Shown here: positions 52,766-64,000 of the stretch, one piece after another
Position numbering within the stretch: the first letter of the stretch is position 1
How the letters are laid out: each line of letters starts with the position of its first letter
Assembly (NCBI RefSeq): GCF_000002995.4
Contig: NW_025062479.1
Coordinates: 11,327,721 to 11,391,720, forward strand
Origin: Brugia malayi
Taxonomy: Eukaryota > Nematoda > Chromadorea > Rhabditida > Onchocercidae
Direction: 5' to 3'
DNA length: 64,000 bases
Translations under genes and position numbers: made by a program
Notes under the pieces: generated by a model
Told to the model about the DNA's origin: nothing
Seen by the model: only the letters and a program-made list of their open reading frames with translations
The model's database searches: none

Positions 52766-55700
52766 AGAGAAGAATTAGAATAGGTTTAATTTCAAAAATG
52801 GGAACGAAGTTGTTGCGGCTTTTTACTCCGGCTCGGTGCTATTACCGTTTCATTTTTATGAACTTTTTATAATTGTTGAAAATGAAAATTACTTATTCAC
52901 TCATTCGAGCTAGTTATCTGTCTTCAGGAATGCAGTTTACGGTGCTTAATGGAACATCCTTATTTGTTACACTTCATACTCATTTGTCTATTATTATGAC
53001 TTCAACACCCCTCAATTATTGTCTTGTTGCATTAGTTTGAGGAGAATATTTTTTAATTTATGCAAAGTTATTCTTGAGTTTTTTTTTTTTTTTTTTTTTG
53101 CATAAATTAAACATTATTTGTTCTTTCTTTCATTGTTCGTGTCAAATTTCTGTCATCAGTCATAGTTTGCTTTTTCAGTGATTTCAGTTGTATTGTAACT
53201 TTTCAAATGAGAAGTTTATTTAATGCTTTTTTCCTTGTAAAACTATTTGATTTTGTCTTTGTTCTTACAGAAAAAAAGATGATTTGTATTACTGGAAGAG
53301 ATCGAGGAGATCCAGAAGAAAAATCAGTAATAATTGGTGCTTTTCTTAGAAAACGAAATCCTTAGGACCTTTTCAGCTATGAGTGTTTTACCGGATTTTC
53401 TGATGAAATCGGCAACTAACCTCAGATATCATTACGTATCAATGCTTTGAAAGAAATTTCTTTAGAACCTACTTGTTGAGTTAACAGTGGTTTCAGAAGT
53501 ATTATATTTGCTACAAGCTAATTATTTTTTAGGAGGTTTTTCGTCTTGGAAATTATGCAAATTTGTCAGTCACCTAATGTATATTTTGAATTTCATAATC
53601 CCTTTATTTTTGGTGAAATGACTATCATTTATTAGTTTGGTAGGAGATGAAGGTACATTTTTATTCCACAGTAATCCTTTAGAAATTATTTTGATTATCA
53701 TCAAAATCTTTAGAAATTTTTGATGATCATCAAAACGTGATACCACTAAGGAACCAAATTAATTTAACAAAATGTTTCTGGAAATTTCATCCGGAAACAC
53801 ATTTTGCTATTCAGAGGGACATTTTTTCACAATCGTCGCTGCAATTTTTAAATACGAATGAATGCTTTTAAGTAATATGACAGAATATTAATAAACTTGA
53901 AAATGATGTCCATTTGTGTTGGATTATTCATATTTTTGGATAATTTCATGGATAAGTTTCAGATAGTTTCCTAAAAAAAGTCCATTTCTATTATGAATTT
54001 AGGATTACATTACAAAATTGAAGAAGTGATTTTTGCTTTTCTTATAATATATTACTATTAATTTTCTTATGCATTATTTTATTTTATGATTAAATCTTGT
54101 TGTTTCAAAAAAAAAAGAAAAATTTAGAAGAAAATGTTCAATTCCTTGAAAAGAAAAGAAAAGCAGATTGTTTGAAACAATTTCTAAAATTAAGTAAGAA
54201 CTTTTTTTTTTCCTTTTATTTGTTGAATTTTATTTTTCTGATTGTAAATGACTTTTTAAGCATTTATTTGTTTCGAAATGAATTTGATATTATCATTTTC
54301 GAGTGTATATTATTTGCATCAATCAAATCATAACAAATGGTTTAAGTAAACTATAAAATGCAAAATATGTAGACGGTAGAAATAAAGTTACAAATTTTTT
54401 TGAAAATTACAAATTTTCTAATTTTTACACACCTACATAGGTATTCTCATCTTCATTCATCCGAACTAATTGCTCTCGATACCTGTAATTTTTTTTCCCT
54501 TCCCCATTTCTTTTCTTATTTTAAACTTTTTTTTGCTCATTTGTCATCTATTCATCATTTTAAACTTCCACCTCTGTTTCTGGTTTACCGTATATCGATA
54601 GTTTCCATTACGATAAATTTATCTTTTGTATTCATATAACGAAATTTTACAAAAATATGATATTAATCACTAATTAAAGATCAATTTAAAAAAAGAGAGA
54701 GAAAAAGGAAAAACGAAAGAGAAAAAAAGGCAGCTGTGAAAAATTTTTAAGTAATAGTAACAATACTTCATTTCGTAACATAAAATATCCAAAAACAAAA
54801 AAAAATTTTTTCTTTTAACAATAATATTTGTATAAAATAATTATTTATTAACCAATGTTACAAATATTTTTATAAAATAAATATATATTCACTTCGATAT
54901 AAAATTTTTATCTGATGCAAATATTTGTGATATAAGAAATAATGGAAATATTTTTTTAATATGTACAGAAATATTGTAATCCTAGAGCACTTTTTATCTC
55001 GTCAAACAGAAAAAAACCATAATTTACATGTCAGCTTATTTAGATATTATTGCAAATTTCTTAAAATTACAGAGTAACAAAATTTTAATAAAATATATGC
55101 AATTTTTATTTCCAAATATGTGCATTCACTAGAGTTCTCTTTCTCTTTATCCATTTATCTTACTTTTTCTTTTACTTTCAAAGTTTTTATAATTTATTTG
55201 ATGATAAATTCAATGATTTATTATATTAAAATGATTATCTAGAACATTTTAATCCATTTATTCCTTTTAATTTAAAAACATTTTTTTTTTAAAAAAACAA
55301 ACTGTGTAACTACTTCGTTAAACTATTTGTTTTAATATATATATATATATATATTTTACAAATGTATATTAAAATGTTAACTTCATAAACATTTCTTGCT
55401 CTTTTTTTTGCAACTTGAGATAGGCAAGAAGAAGGGAAACAGCAGGTAAAAAGAAAAGAACAGAAGAAAATATTTCTCAATCACAAATAAAAAGAAAAGA
55501 AAAATGAAAAGAAAAGTGGAATAATTCTAATAAAAATTAAAAAGATCTTGAAATTTCGAAAATCTAATTTAATCAATATATAGCAAAAATTAAATTGCTA
55601 AATTACAAACTAAACTTATTTAATTAGACTAAATTCCTCTTTATTATAAATTATGAATCATTTAAATAATTCCCAAATTAATAATATCAACGAATTATTT

Positions 55701-57267
55701 TCCATATTTCCTCAAATTTGTACATTTTAATTTCACTTCCTCTTAATTCTTCGTTTCTATCTATAACCAGTACTACGATGAAATGCATATTAATCACAGA
55801 CATAATCAAAATTACGACATTAACGAAGATAAAATTATAACCGCGGCATATATTAATGATAATTTTTTAAATCACTAATTTTGCTTTATTAATTCTAAAT
55901 TAAATTTGCTAATTTCATGATATTTACTTATAACATAATTGAATGCAAAATTACATTTTGCAGAGCAACTTATAGTTCTAATAAATGAAAATAAGCAACA
56001 TCATGACATATTTTACCTCTAAAATTTGCAAATATAAAAAATATATGTAATTCCAAAATTTTAAATGACAAAAAAGAAGGAAAAAATATAAACCTACAGC
56101 GTTTTCCACTGCCTTTCTTTCTCAATTTTTTTTTTTTTTGAAAAAGAAGCAACTCAACGAATTGTAAAAATGCAATAAGATTGAATGTTCAAAAGATGAA
56201 GATTATGTAGCATTACATTGCACACTATTTTCACATTGGGTTTTAAGCTAATCAGCAACAAACAGCCAATTTTTCCACACTTACAATGATAACGACAATG
56301 ATAATAGTGATAATGATGATAATAATAATAACAACAATGATCAACGACAAATTTTTTACATCTCATTTCTAAGTGTCTGCATGTTTATATGTGAATATCT
56401 GTGTGTTGTACGTGTATGTATGTATGTATGTTTAGAAGAGTTTCTCAAACTTTTAGTATTTACAGCTATGCATCTTCATCTTCGTTACACTTCTTTTTTT
56501 TATTACACTAAACGGCTTAAACTTACACCATTTAACCCGTTACATTTTCCATAAATGAATCACTTTTTTTTCTTTTCTTTTTTTAGCAAAATTTTTTTAA
56601 CTTATTCATTAGCTCCTTCTTCTTTTTCTTTTTTTCCGTCTATCTCACCCTTTTCATTTTATTTATTTATTTTTTTTTTAAAGAAAGAAAAAGAAAAACT
56701 TAAATTATCTCTAACCAAATTTTGTCGTTATTCTAAAAGTCTTTTTCTTATTAAATTTTTATGTCAAATTTAAGAATATTTTATTAGCTATTTATTTTAT
56801 TTTTATTTTTTGAGTTACAAACCAATACAACATTATCCAAAAAAAGAAAGGACGAAAAAAAAATGAAAACTTTTTTTTATTTTATACTACTCCAGAGATT
56901 TCTTTTGAGATAAATTATGTTATTTCATTGAAATCACAATCTATATTTGAAAATGTTTAATATCGGTCGATTTTTCATTTTTTTTCTGTTGAAGTTTTTC
57001 AGAATAAAAGAAAAAAAAAATAATTTGTACTGTCTAGAAGGATAGAAAAGAAAGTACGAAATTATTTCATCTCTTCATATTAATAAATAATAATAAATGG
57101 TTTTGGTTTAGATTTGATTACTCATTTTTCATTTCAGATATTTTATTCATTTTTTTCTACTCCTCTTTCTCTTTCATTTTCATTTAAACCCAAAAGGTCA
57201 TTTTAAAAATGTTATATTTTTTAGAAAATAATACCAAACTATAAACTATATTAAATGTTATTTGCAG
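52766..57267. other. Intergenic region between NF-YB and the PAM2-like gene
   Basis: This is mostly AT-rich with many homopolymers, TA repeats near 55335-55355, a TAA/AAT-rich patch near 56300-56340 and a GTAT repeat near 56411-56430. A possible alternative last exon of NF-YB begins at 53271 after TTCTTACAG: in the phase left by exon 51932-52164 it reads about 26 codons (KKDDLYYWKRSRRSRRK) to a stop near 53350. Otherwise I see no gene. Confidence 0.45.
53052..53111. repeat. Inverted repeat flanking a long T run
   Basis: tttaatttatgcaaa (53052-53066) and its exact reverse complement (53097-53111) enclose a loop of about 30 bases that includes a T run of roughly 20. Confidence 0.85.
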
Positions 57268-57370
57268 GATTGCTAAAAAAGGAATGAATGAGTATCACAA
57301 AATGATTGATGGAAAAGAACAAGTGGAAACTGAAATTATTTAAATTATCAAAATGTATTTGTAATAAATT
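57268..57370 (+). promoter_or_regulatory. Leader of the PAM2-like gene with several upstream ATGs
   Basis: A TTATTTGCAG acceptor ends at 57267. Between it and the chosen start at 57371 there are several ATGs. One opens a 19-codon frame at 57284 that ends in TAA at 57341-57343, in frame with but separated from the main start. Another near 57309 opens a frame overlapping the main frame. If this is the real 5' leader, translation of the main frame would be damped or regulated. Otherwise the true leader differs. Confidence 0.4.
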
Positions 57371-60300
57371 ATGGAAAATTTACAATCAAAGCGAATATAT
57401 TTTGATGCCGAAGATCGACCACCGCCATCATATTGGCATGGTGAAACACAAATTCACCCATCAGATGATGATAATTTTAAAATATCACATGAAAATGAAA
57501 ATTTCTTTCCATTATCTTCATCAAAAGAAATTAAAACTAAAATAGATCCTAAAGGTGAATTCATTACTTTTTCTTTTTATGGTTTTTCATTCAAATTTCA
57601 ATTCATTTATGTGCACACCTCTTTTTCTCTTTTTTTTGTATAGAAATCTAAAATTTTTTTAAATTTCCATTGAATCATGTGAAATAAGCGTTGAGAAGTA
57701 AAAAAAAATGTGGCGAAGTGTTAAAATTGAAAATTTGTTAAATTATTAGTAAGACCACAATTTTGTTTAATAGCAATATCGCTGTAATTTTCGCTTTTCG
57801 ATTATTGAAATTGAAAAGGTAGAAATTTTTTTTTTTGTTGAGATAAGAAATTCGAATTAGAATTTCCCAAGTCAGGAATTAAAAAAATGAATTTCTTTCA
57901 TATGCTACACTTACGTCTAAAATCGTTTTTTTTTTTTTTTTTTTTGTTGTTGAAATCCTGATTTGAAAAATATCATTCCTAATATTAACGAATTCAAATA
58001 AGCATTTACTTCATTCACTTACTTTAGTAGATTGGAAAACAAATTGGTGCTACTAACTTTTTGAATTGATTTTAAAAAAGAAGAAAAAAACTTCAAATGC
58101 TAATTTTTTCCTCATTTTTTGATGGACCTTTTTTTGTTAAAAAAAATAAAAAAACTTGCCTTTGTTTCTTTTTTTTTAGTGGAAGAATATTTTTAAAATT
58201 TAGAAAAGAAATTATAACAATGCCTTTCTCTATCATTAGTCTTCAATTTACTTAAAATTTTAAATTGACACTTGATATTTTATTCTTTTAGAATGGTTAA
58301 AAGCACCAGAATTTGTTCCCCGATCAAAGCAAATTTTGGATCAATCGTTTCATCCTGATGAAATGATATTTGCAAATAATTTACCAATTAATAATTCGAT
58401 CAATGGGATTATTTTGCGTAATCATATTTTACGACAACAACCTCAAGCTCATGTTTTAGCTGCAACTGCAGCTAGAATGCCATTTTCACCCGTTCGTACT
58501 ATTCTTGATCTACCACAACCGATAATATCTGCACAAAGTAAGTGCTAAATTAATTAATCATATTATGGTTAGAATTTAATAAATTGACAATTATAATTAA
58601 ATTTAAAATAATTATAAATTAATCATGTTTTGGAAATATCTTATTAATGCTCAAATAATCAATACGGCACTTTTCTACACATGATATTTTTTAAATGATT
58701 AATTATCAAAATAGAAAGAATATTTTAAATAGTTTTAAAATACATTTGCTATTATCATTATTCAAACTTTTCACAGATATGGTACCATTTGCAATAGATC
58801 AATCCACACCACCATATTGCATGCCAACCGTGACTGCTACACCGCCACAACAACCACAACCATTACCAACATCGTTACCATCTGGTGCAGCAATGATACG
58901 TTTTCCGATACCGTCATTTAATCAAACTGCTTTAGCTTTACGTGATGCGCTTAGCATGGTGTCACCTGGCTATTCAGCTAATATTACTCACATAAATTGC
59001 AAGTGATTTGATAGATTACAATTTATTTTCACATAATTTTACATTTTTATTATTATACAAATTTAAATGATACGGTCATTTTGATTAAGAAATAATAATA
59101 ATCAAACAGAGATAAATCATTAAGGAAAAGAGTAATGACAATTATGCATATTTTTTATTCTTTTTTATAATTAATTAAAAATTTCATGTAAAGTTTATAG
59201 ATTGGAATAAAAAGTTACGATATCAATAATTTGCAATTACCATTTTTTTCCATTTCTCATTCTTTTACCAGTATTTATCAAATTTAATTATCTGTTGAAT
59301 AATCTTTCCTTCCATTTCATTTGCTCCTTCTCTCTTTTTTTTTCTCCTTTTATCCCTCTCTCTCTCTCTTTCTCTTCCTCGCTTTAGTAAAATGAAATTA
59401 AATCAATGTGTTAAAAATACAAGATGTTGGAACTGATCATAATTTCTGATTTTTCGAAGAAAGAAAAAAAATTCTCTCTCTAATAAATTCAATCTTGTTG
59501 TATTTAAATCTCAATCAAAATTTATCGGGAATAATTAGAAGCATAGGACAGAAACTGTAAGCTGTCACCAACTGCCAATCCCACTATCCATTATTATTAT
59601 TTGGTATTTTAAATCTACTATGAAAGTTTTCAAAAAATTTCAGCTGAAATCGGTCTTCCAATTCCGGCCGTTATTCTAAAGAAGAAGCGCAGAAAAAGGC
59701 ATCGTCGTTTAAAAGCTAATTTGTCTAGTGCTACTGAAGTAATTTTCATCAGCCTTGTAAAAAAAAAGAAAATTTGAAATACTAAGATAATCGATTTCAT
59801 ATATTTCGACCAGTTTAATACTTGTCAATTCACATTAAATTGATTGTTTGCTATAATTTATTTGTCGTAATTTCAGTTTTCTTTTTTTTTTTTTTTTTTT
59901 CATAAATTAATTTGATCTTTCATTAATAAAATGTTTAAGAGATTTTAGTTCATTGTAGCAATAAATACTAAGGCTCATAAGAAGTTAGGAGCCATATGAA
60001 ATTGTTTTAGCTAAACCTCATAAAAAAATTTTTATAGAATCTCAAAATTTTCAATTTAAATTTTTGTAAAATTACAGCGAGTAAACGGTGATAGTTTCTG
60101 CAATGGTTTAGAGGCATTCGGCGATGAATCAACCCAAACACAACTTCAAGCGATATCTTCTGAACCAAATTTAAACAAAGTTATTTTTATTTTTCTTCCA
60201 GTTTCATCAGTATCTAGTTTTCAATCTAGTTTTCAAATTAAAATCTACTTAATATCGTACTTAATGAGGAATATTTCGAATTATTTAGCATGGATAATAA

Positions 60301-62865
60301 AGAAGTAACACCTTAGACACATATTTGTATTTTTTTGTGAATCATTTTGAAAAGACTAAGCTTTAAATTACTCTAATCTATTCATTTATTCACAAGACTT
60401 TTGACTATTTAAAAAGATTAGCAATTACTTTAACCATAAATGATATTCAAAGATTACTTCAACATTTTTAATAATTTGATTTATTCTACATCAAAATGAA
60501 TGAATTGGGTTAAATTTTTTTTTAATTCAAATTAATTGCTGCATAAAATTGTTTAAAATAAGCAATTAATAATTAAAATTAATTAGTTGAATTAATTGAT
60601 TAAAATTAATTGAATAATTAAAATTAATCCAATATTTAAACTTCAAATAAACATATTTAACACAATTCAAATGTTTTAAGAGATTTTATGCAATAAAAAA
60701 TGAAATTTATTATCAGAACAATAATTATGAGACATATTGTAGAATTCATTATCAGAGCAACCATCAACCGAAGATGCATCAAATAGCGAAACGCATCCAC
60801 TTGGTGGCTCATGTCCAGATTTATCAAATTCACAACTTTTGCTATGGGATAATTATCTTGTAATTATCAGTATTACTTCATTAAATAATCAGTGATAATA
60901 CGTTTAACTAATCGATTGAGTAATTAGTTGATAGTAACAAAATCAGTTGATAATATATTTAACAGCAAAAATTTCAACATAATTCTGTAAACATTCAATA
61001 ATATCATTAATATTATCATCAATAAATGGACAAAAAAAAATTTTTATTTCTATAATTGTAGTTTGATACTATCATGAATGAAACAAACGATATAATCAAC
61101 GAAGAAAATGCAAATGCATTAACAGTTGATCCAATGCAACAATCTGGTTTGCATCATTTCCAAATGTTGATTAAATTTCTCCCAAATTTTTTGTAATTAA
61201 CTTTGAAATTTAAATCTGAAAAAAATTTTAAATTTAAGACTCAACAATCGGTTTATAGATTTCTTCGTTTTTAATTTTTTCAATAATTGATATAGATGTT
61301 CTATCTAAAATTAAAACTATAACTTTCGGTTATTTTATTAATATATCAGAATAATGATAATGATAGTAATTTAATTATCATAATTATGTTACTTATTTAT
61401 TCCAGAATATGAGATAGCATCACGTCCAGTTCTTGCAGCAATGGATTCTGCATTGCATGCAGATGGTATTTATTCTAAAAGTGTTCGGCAATTAGATCGC
61501 TTCTTACAAGGTTAAGCATATTTATTTATTATAGCATTTTCCTAACAAATATTGAATGATTATTTGCTCGTATTCAAGTTTAAAAATTCAGAGGACTTTA
61601 ATTCATGATTTTATTAGTAAAATTCCATTTAGTATTTGAAAAATTGCTTTTTATGAATAAGCTGAATATTTTTTTTTACAAATTTTATTTAAATTTCTCA
61701 AAGTATTGCTAATTTAAAAATGATTTTTGAAATATTTTTTATCATCTAAACCTAGAATTAATTGAAAAAGAAAGGAAAGGAAAATGATAATTCTAATTTT
61801 TTTTCTTTTTTTTTTTCTATATGTATCACATTTTTCATATTAGTATCTCTTTCAAATATCTTGATTAAAATTTAAAGGTGATGGTAGTAATATCGATGAT
61901 TCATTATCTGAAGATGGTCTTGTTGAGCGTTTACGTGATAGATTTGAGAATCAATTTCTCGATTCACCTGCATCAACAACTAGAAGTTTAAAGGCTGAAT
62001 TTGAGGAGCTTTCATTTCGACCAACAATTTCGGTAAAAATTAGTTTCGTTAAAATACAATTATTTTTTATTTCAAAATTTAATCTCATATTATTGACAAA
62101 TAAATTTGAGTGATTTTAAAATGAAAGAAAAAAAAAACCAAATTATTTGATTAATCGCTTATCAAACAGAAATTACAAATAACTCTAATAATAATAATAA
62201 ATATTATATTTTAGAAATATGGTTATCCACAAGCAGATTTTTCTTCTCTTCAAATAGCAACATTCAATCCACAGTATAATACAACAACATCAACAATTTT
62301 AAAATCTAAAGAAGTAATATTTATCTAATTTTATAAAAGAAAAGGAAAAATAATAACAAAAAAAAAAAACTAATTATTGACATGCATTTTTCACACACGT
62401 TTCCAACAATTTTTTTTTTTATTGATGAAAAAAAAGTTGAAAAATTGTCAAAATGATTAGTATTCATTTATAGATTGATCGTCATATTGAAGATTACTTT
62501 GAAGGAGGACATATACGTTTAAATGCATTTATTGGTAGTGATGTAAGTTCTATTTTCATTTAATCAAATTATTTAAAAGAAAAAAAAAATCATAAAAAGA
62601 ATATTTTGGAAATATTCGCTTATAAGAAATTTTTTGACGATAAATTAATAAGTGAAATATTTTTATTTATAAATTAAAATTAATTCTATAAACTAACACC
62701 AATCATTTTCTTTTTTTTAAAGGAAATTTTCAGGATTTAGCTTTGTCCGATTCTGAGCTACCACAACTATCACGTTTCCAGCAATTGCAGTGGACAATAC
62801 AACAAAATACGAAATATTATACTAATTTGGCAACACCAAAAAATATGTGCTGCAGTATCATGTAA
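57371..62865 (+). CDS. Unrecognised 536-residue protein with PAM2-like motif and C-terminal CaaX box
   Basis: I do not recognise the family. The exons are 57371-57554, 58292-58537, 58777-58998, 59644-59738, 60078-60179, 60743-60859, 61062-61146, 61406-61510, 61878-62032, 62215-62313, 62474-62542 and 62734-62865; all phases agree. Near residues 62-72 lies EWLKAPEFVPR, which matches the AxEFxP half of PAM2 peptides that bind the MLLE domain of poly(A)-binding protein, though the leucine spacing is short. Then come a Pro/Gln-rich part (ATPPQQPQPLPTSLPSG), a strongly basic patch at 230-239 (KKKRRKRHRR), acidic and Ser-rich disorder, and helical segments (SKSVRQLDRFL, GLVERLRDRFENQFL, LKAEFEELSFRP). 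The last residues are NMCCSIM: CSIM is a CaaX box, the same four residues as in human prelamin A. Intron 3 needs a GC donor (GCAAGT at 58999). Membrane-tethered mRNA regulation is only a guess. Confidence 0.75.
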
Positions 62866-62889
62866 AATACTAACAGTATTGTTTAAATC

Positions 62890-62895
62890 AATAAA
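62890..62895 (+). terminator. Probable polyadenylation signal of the PAM2-like gene
   Basis: AATAAA begins 25 bases after the stop codon at 62863-62865, giving a very short 3' untranslated region if used. Confidence 0.6.
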
Positions 62896-64000
62896 AAGAT
62901 AAGAAATTATTGATCCATCAATTTAAATAATTAACAATTTCACTCGGCCAACATTTGCTAATTTTTCGTAATACATTAATGCACGAGATTATAGCTTTGT
63001 TTCTCCTTTTTCTTTTCTTTTCTTTTCTTTTTTGAAATCATTAAACTTTCCAAAAGTGTTGTAATTTGTTTGCAAAATTGAAAATACTAAAATATGAAAA
63101 ACCTATGATTACTTGTTATATATGCTTGAAAAGATCATTTTACACTTATAATTTTAAATAATGAATTACAATTTTTATGATACTGCAACAAATATAATTA
63201 GCAAATGATTCCCTTAATTACTAACTTATCTATATCTCAAAAAAGTTTGAAAAAGTGATGATAATATGATAAAAGTTAGGAATGGTGAGAACTTTTTTTA
63301 TCCGTAAAATTTTCGAGAAGTCAAGAGATGATTTTATTACCTTTTTACCTTTAATTGATAATTTCATTTCTAAGGAATCTAAAGAATCTGTGGATTCTAA
63401 CCAAGAAAAAAAACCTATACTAAAAGATTATCGGAACAAAAAAAAGAACACTTCAAGTGTCGAAACGTCACATCCTTGCAAAATATCAGTTCATTTTTTT
63501 TTTCTTCCAAATTTTGAGAATCGATTACATTCATTTATGAAAAATATGCAATGCTTTTGATTCAACTACTAAATTAAACTGAATTAGCTATTGTTATTGA
63601 TTTCGCTTGAATTTATGCTTTCTCCGGAATAGATCTACCTTTTTTTCTTTTTCGATAATTCTACATTAATAACGATAAAACCTAATAGTCTGATTAAATC
63701 AGAAAATGTTTAGATAGTTAAGAAATGAAACAAATGAAGAGATAACTAATGAAGAGGAAATAATCTTAGCTCAATAATATGTACTTATCCGATGAAAGAA
63801 TGAACGAAACTTGTGATAGAAGGTAATTAGATCACAAAAATAGATCAATAAAATTGAAAATATGATTTATTTTGAAGAAAAAAAAGTTGAGTAAAAGAAA
63901 AAAAATTTCGAAAAATTTAATCAAAAATTTTGATTAATTTTATAACTGCGTGTGTATCGCACGGTGTAACACATTATCTGTGATTGCCTTAGTTCATACG
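62896..64000. other. Downstream intergenic sequence
   Basis: This is AT-rich. A TCTTT-type repeat lies at about 63007-63032. One open frame (63282-63560) starts with a Lys-rich stretch but has no splice or family support. I see no gene. Confidence 0.45.

Overview
This is a window of an AT-rich, intron-rich nematode genome. Genes have many small exons, introns end in a short TTTTCAG-type acceptor, and acceptor-like sites sit just upstream of several start codons where a spliced leader could be added. The proteins have clear animal orthologues. Long homopolymer A/T tracts and several-kilobase gene spacing fit a spirurid or filarial worm better than Caenorhabditis, but the genus cannot be fixed from the sequence alone. 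No bacterial, Wolbachia, viral, tRNA, rRNA or CRISPR sequence was seen.

Layout. 1-7600: no convincing gene; a doubtful two-exon gene lies at 7602-8507. 9360-11448 (+): RMD5/RMND5, the RING subunit of the GID/CTLH ubiquitin ligase. 14448-19558 (-): an RBFOX/FOX-1 splicing factor, tail to tail with RMD5. About 19.6-30 kb: repeat-rich, probably upstream or first-intron sequence of RBFOX and leader of the next gene, with a large foldback repeat. 30148-33514 (+): an unrecognised serine/proline-rich protein. 38222-39180 (-): a mitochondrial GGQ release-factor-like protein (MTRFR). 40808-44568 (-): nicotinamide phosphoribosyltransferase (NAMPT). 46810-48416 (-): riboflavin kinase. 48954-52765 (+): NF-YB, divergent from riboflavin kinase. 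57371-62865 (+): an unrecognised 536-residue protein with a PAM2-like motif and a C-terminal CaaX box.

All exon chains were built by hand from splice signals, phase and family similarity; each summed coding length is a multiple of three. NAMPT (NAD salvage) and riboflavin kinase (FMN synthesis) are adjacent and co-oriented but more than 2 kb apart, so an operon is unlikely.

The main points of interest are a complete intron-containing NAMPT in a nematode (C. elegans lacks NAMPT), four GC-AG introns all with the donor GCAAGT, TGCATG elements around the RRM exons of the RBFOX gene, the PAM2-like/CaaX protein, and a 91-97 bp inverted repeat.
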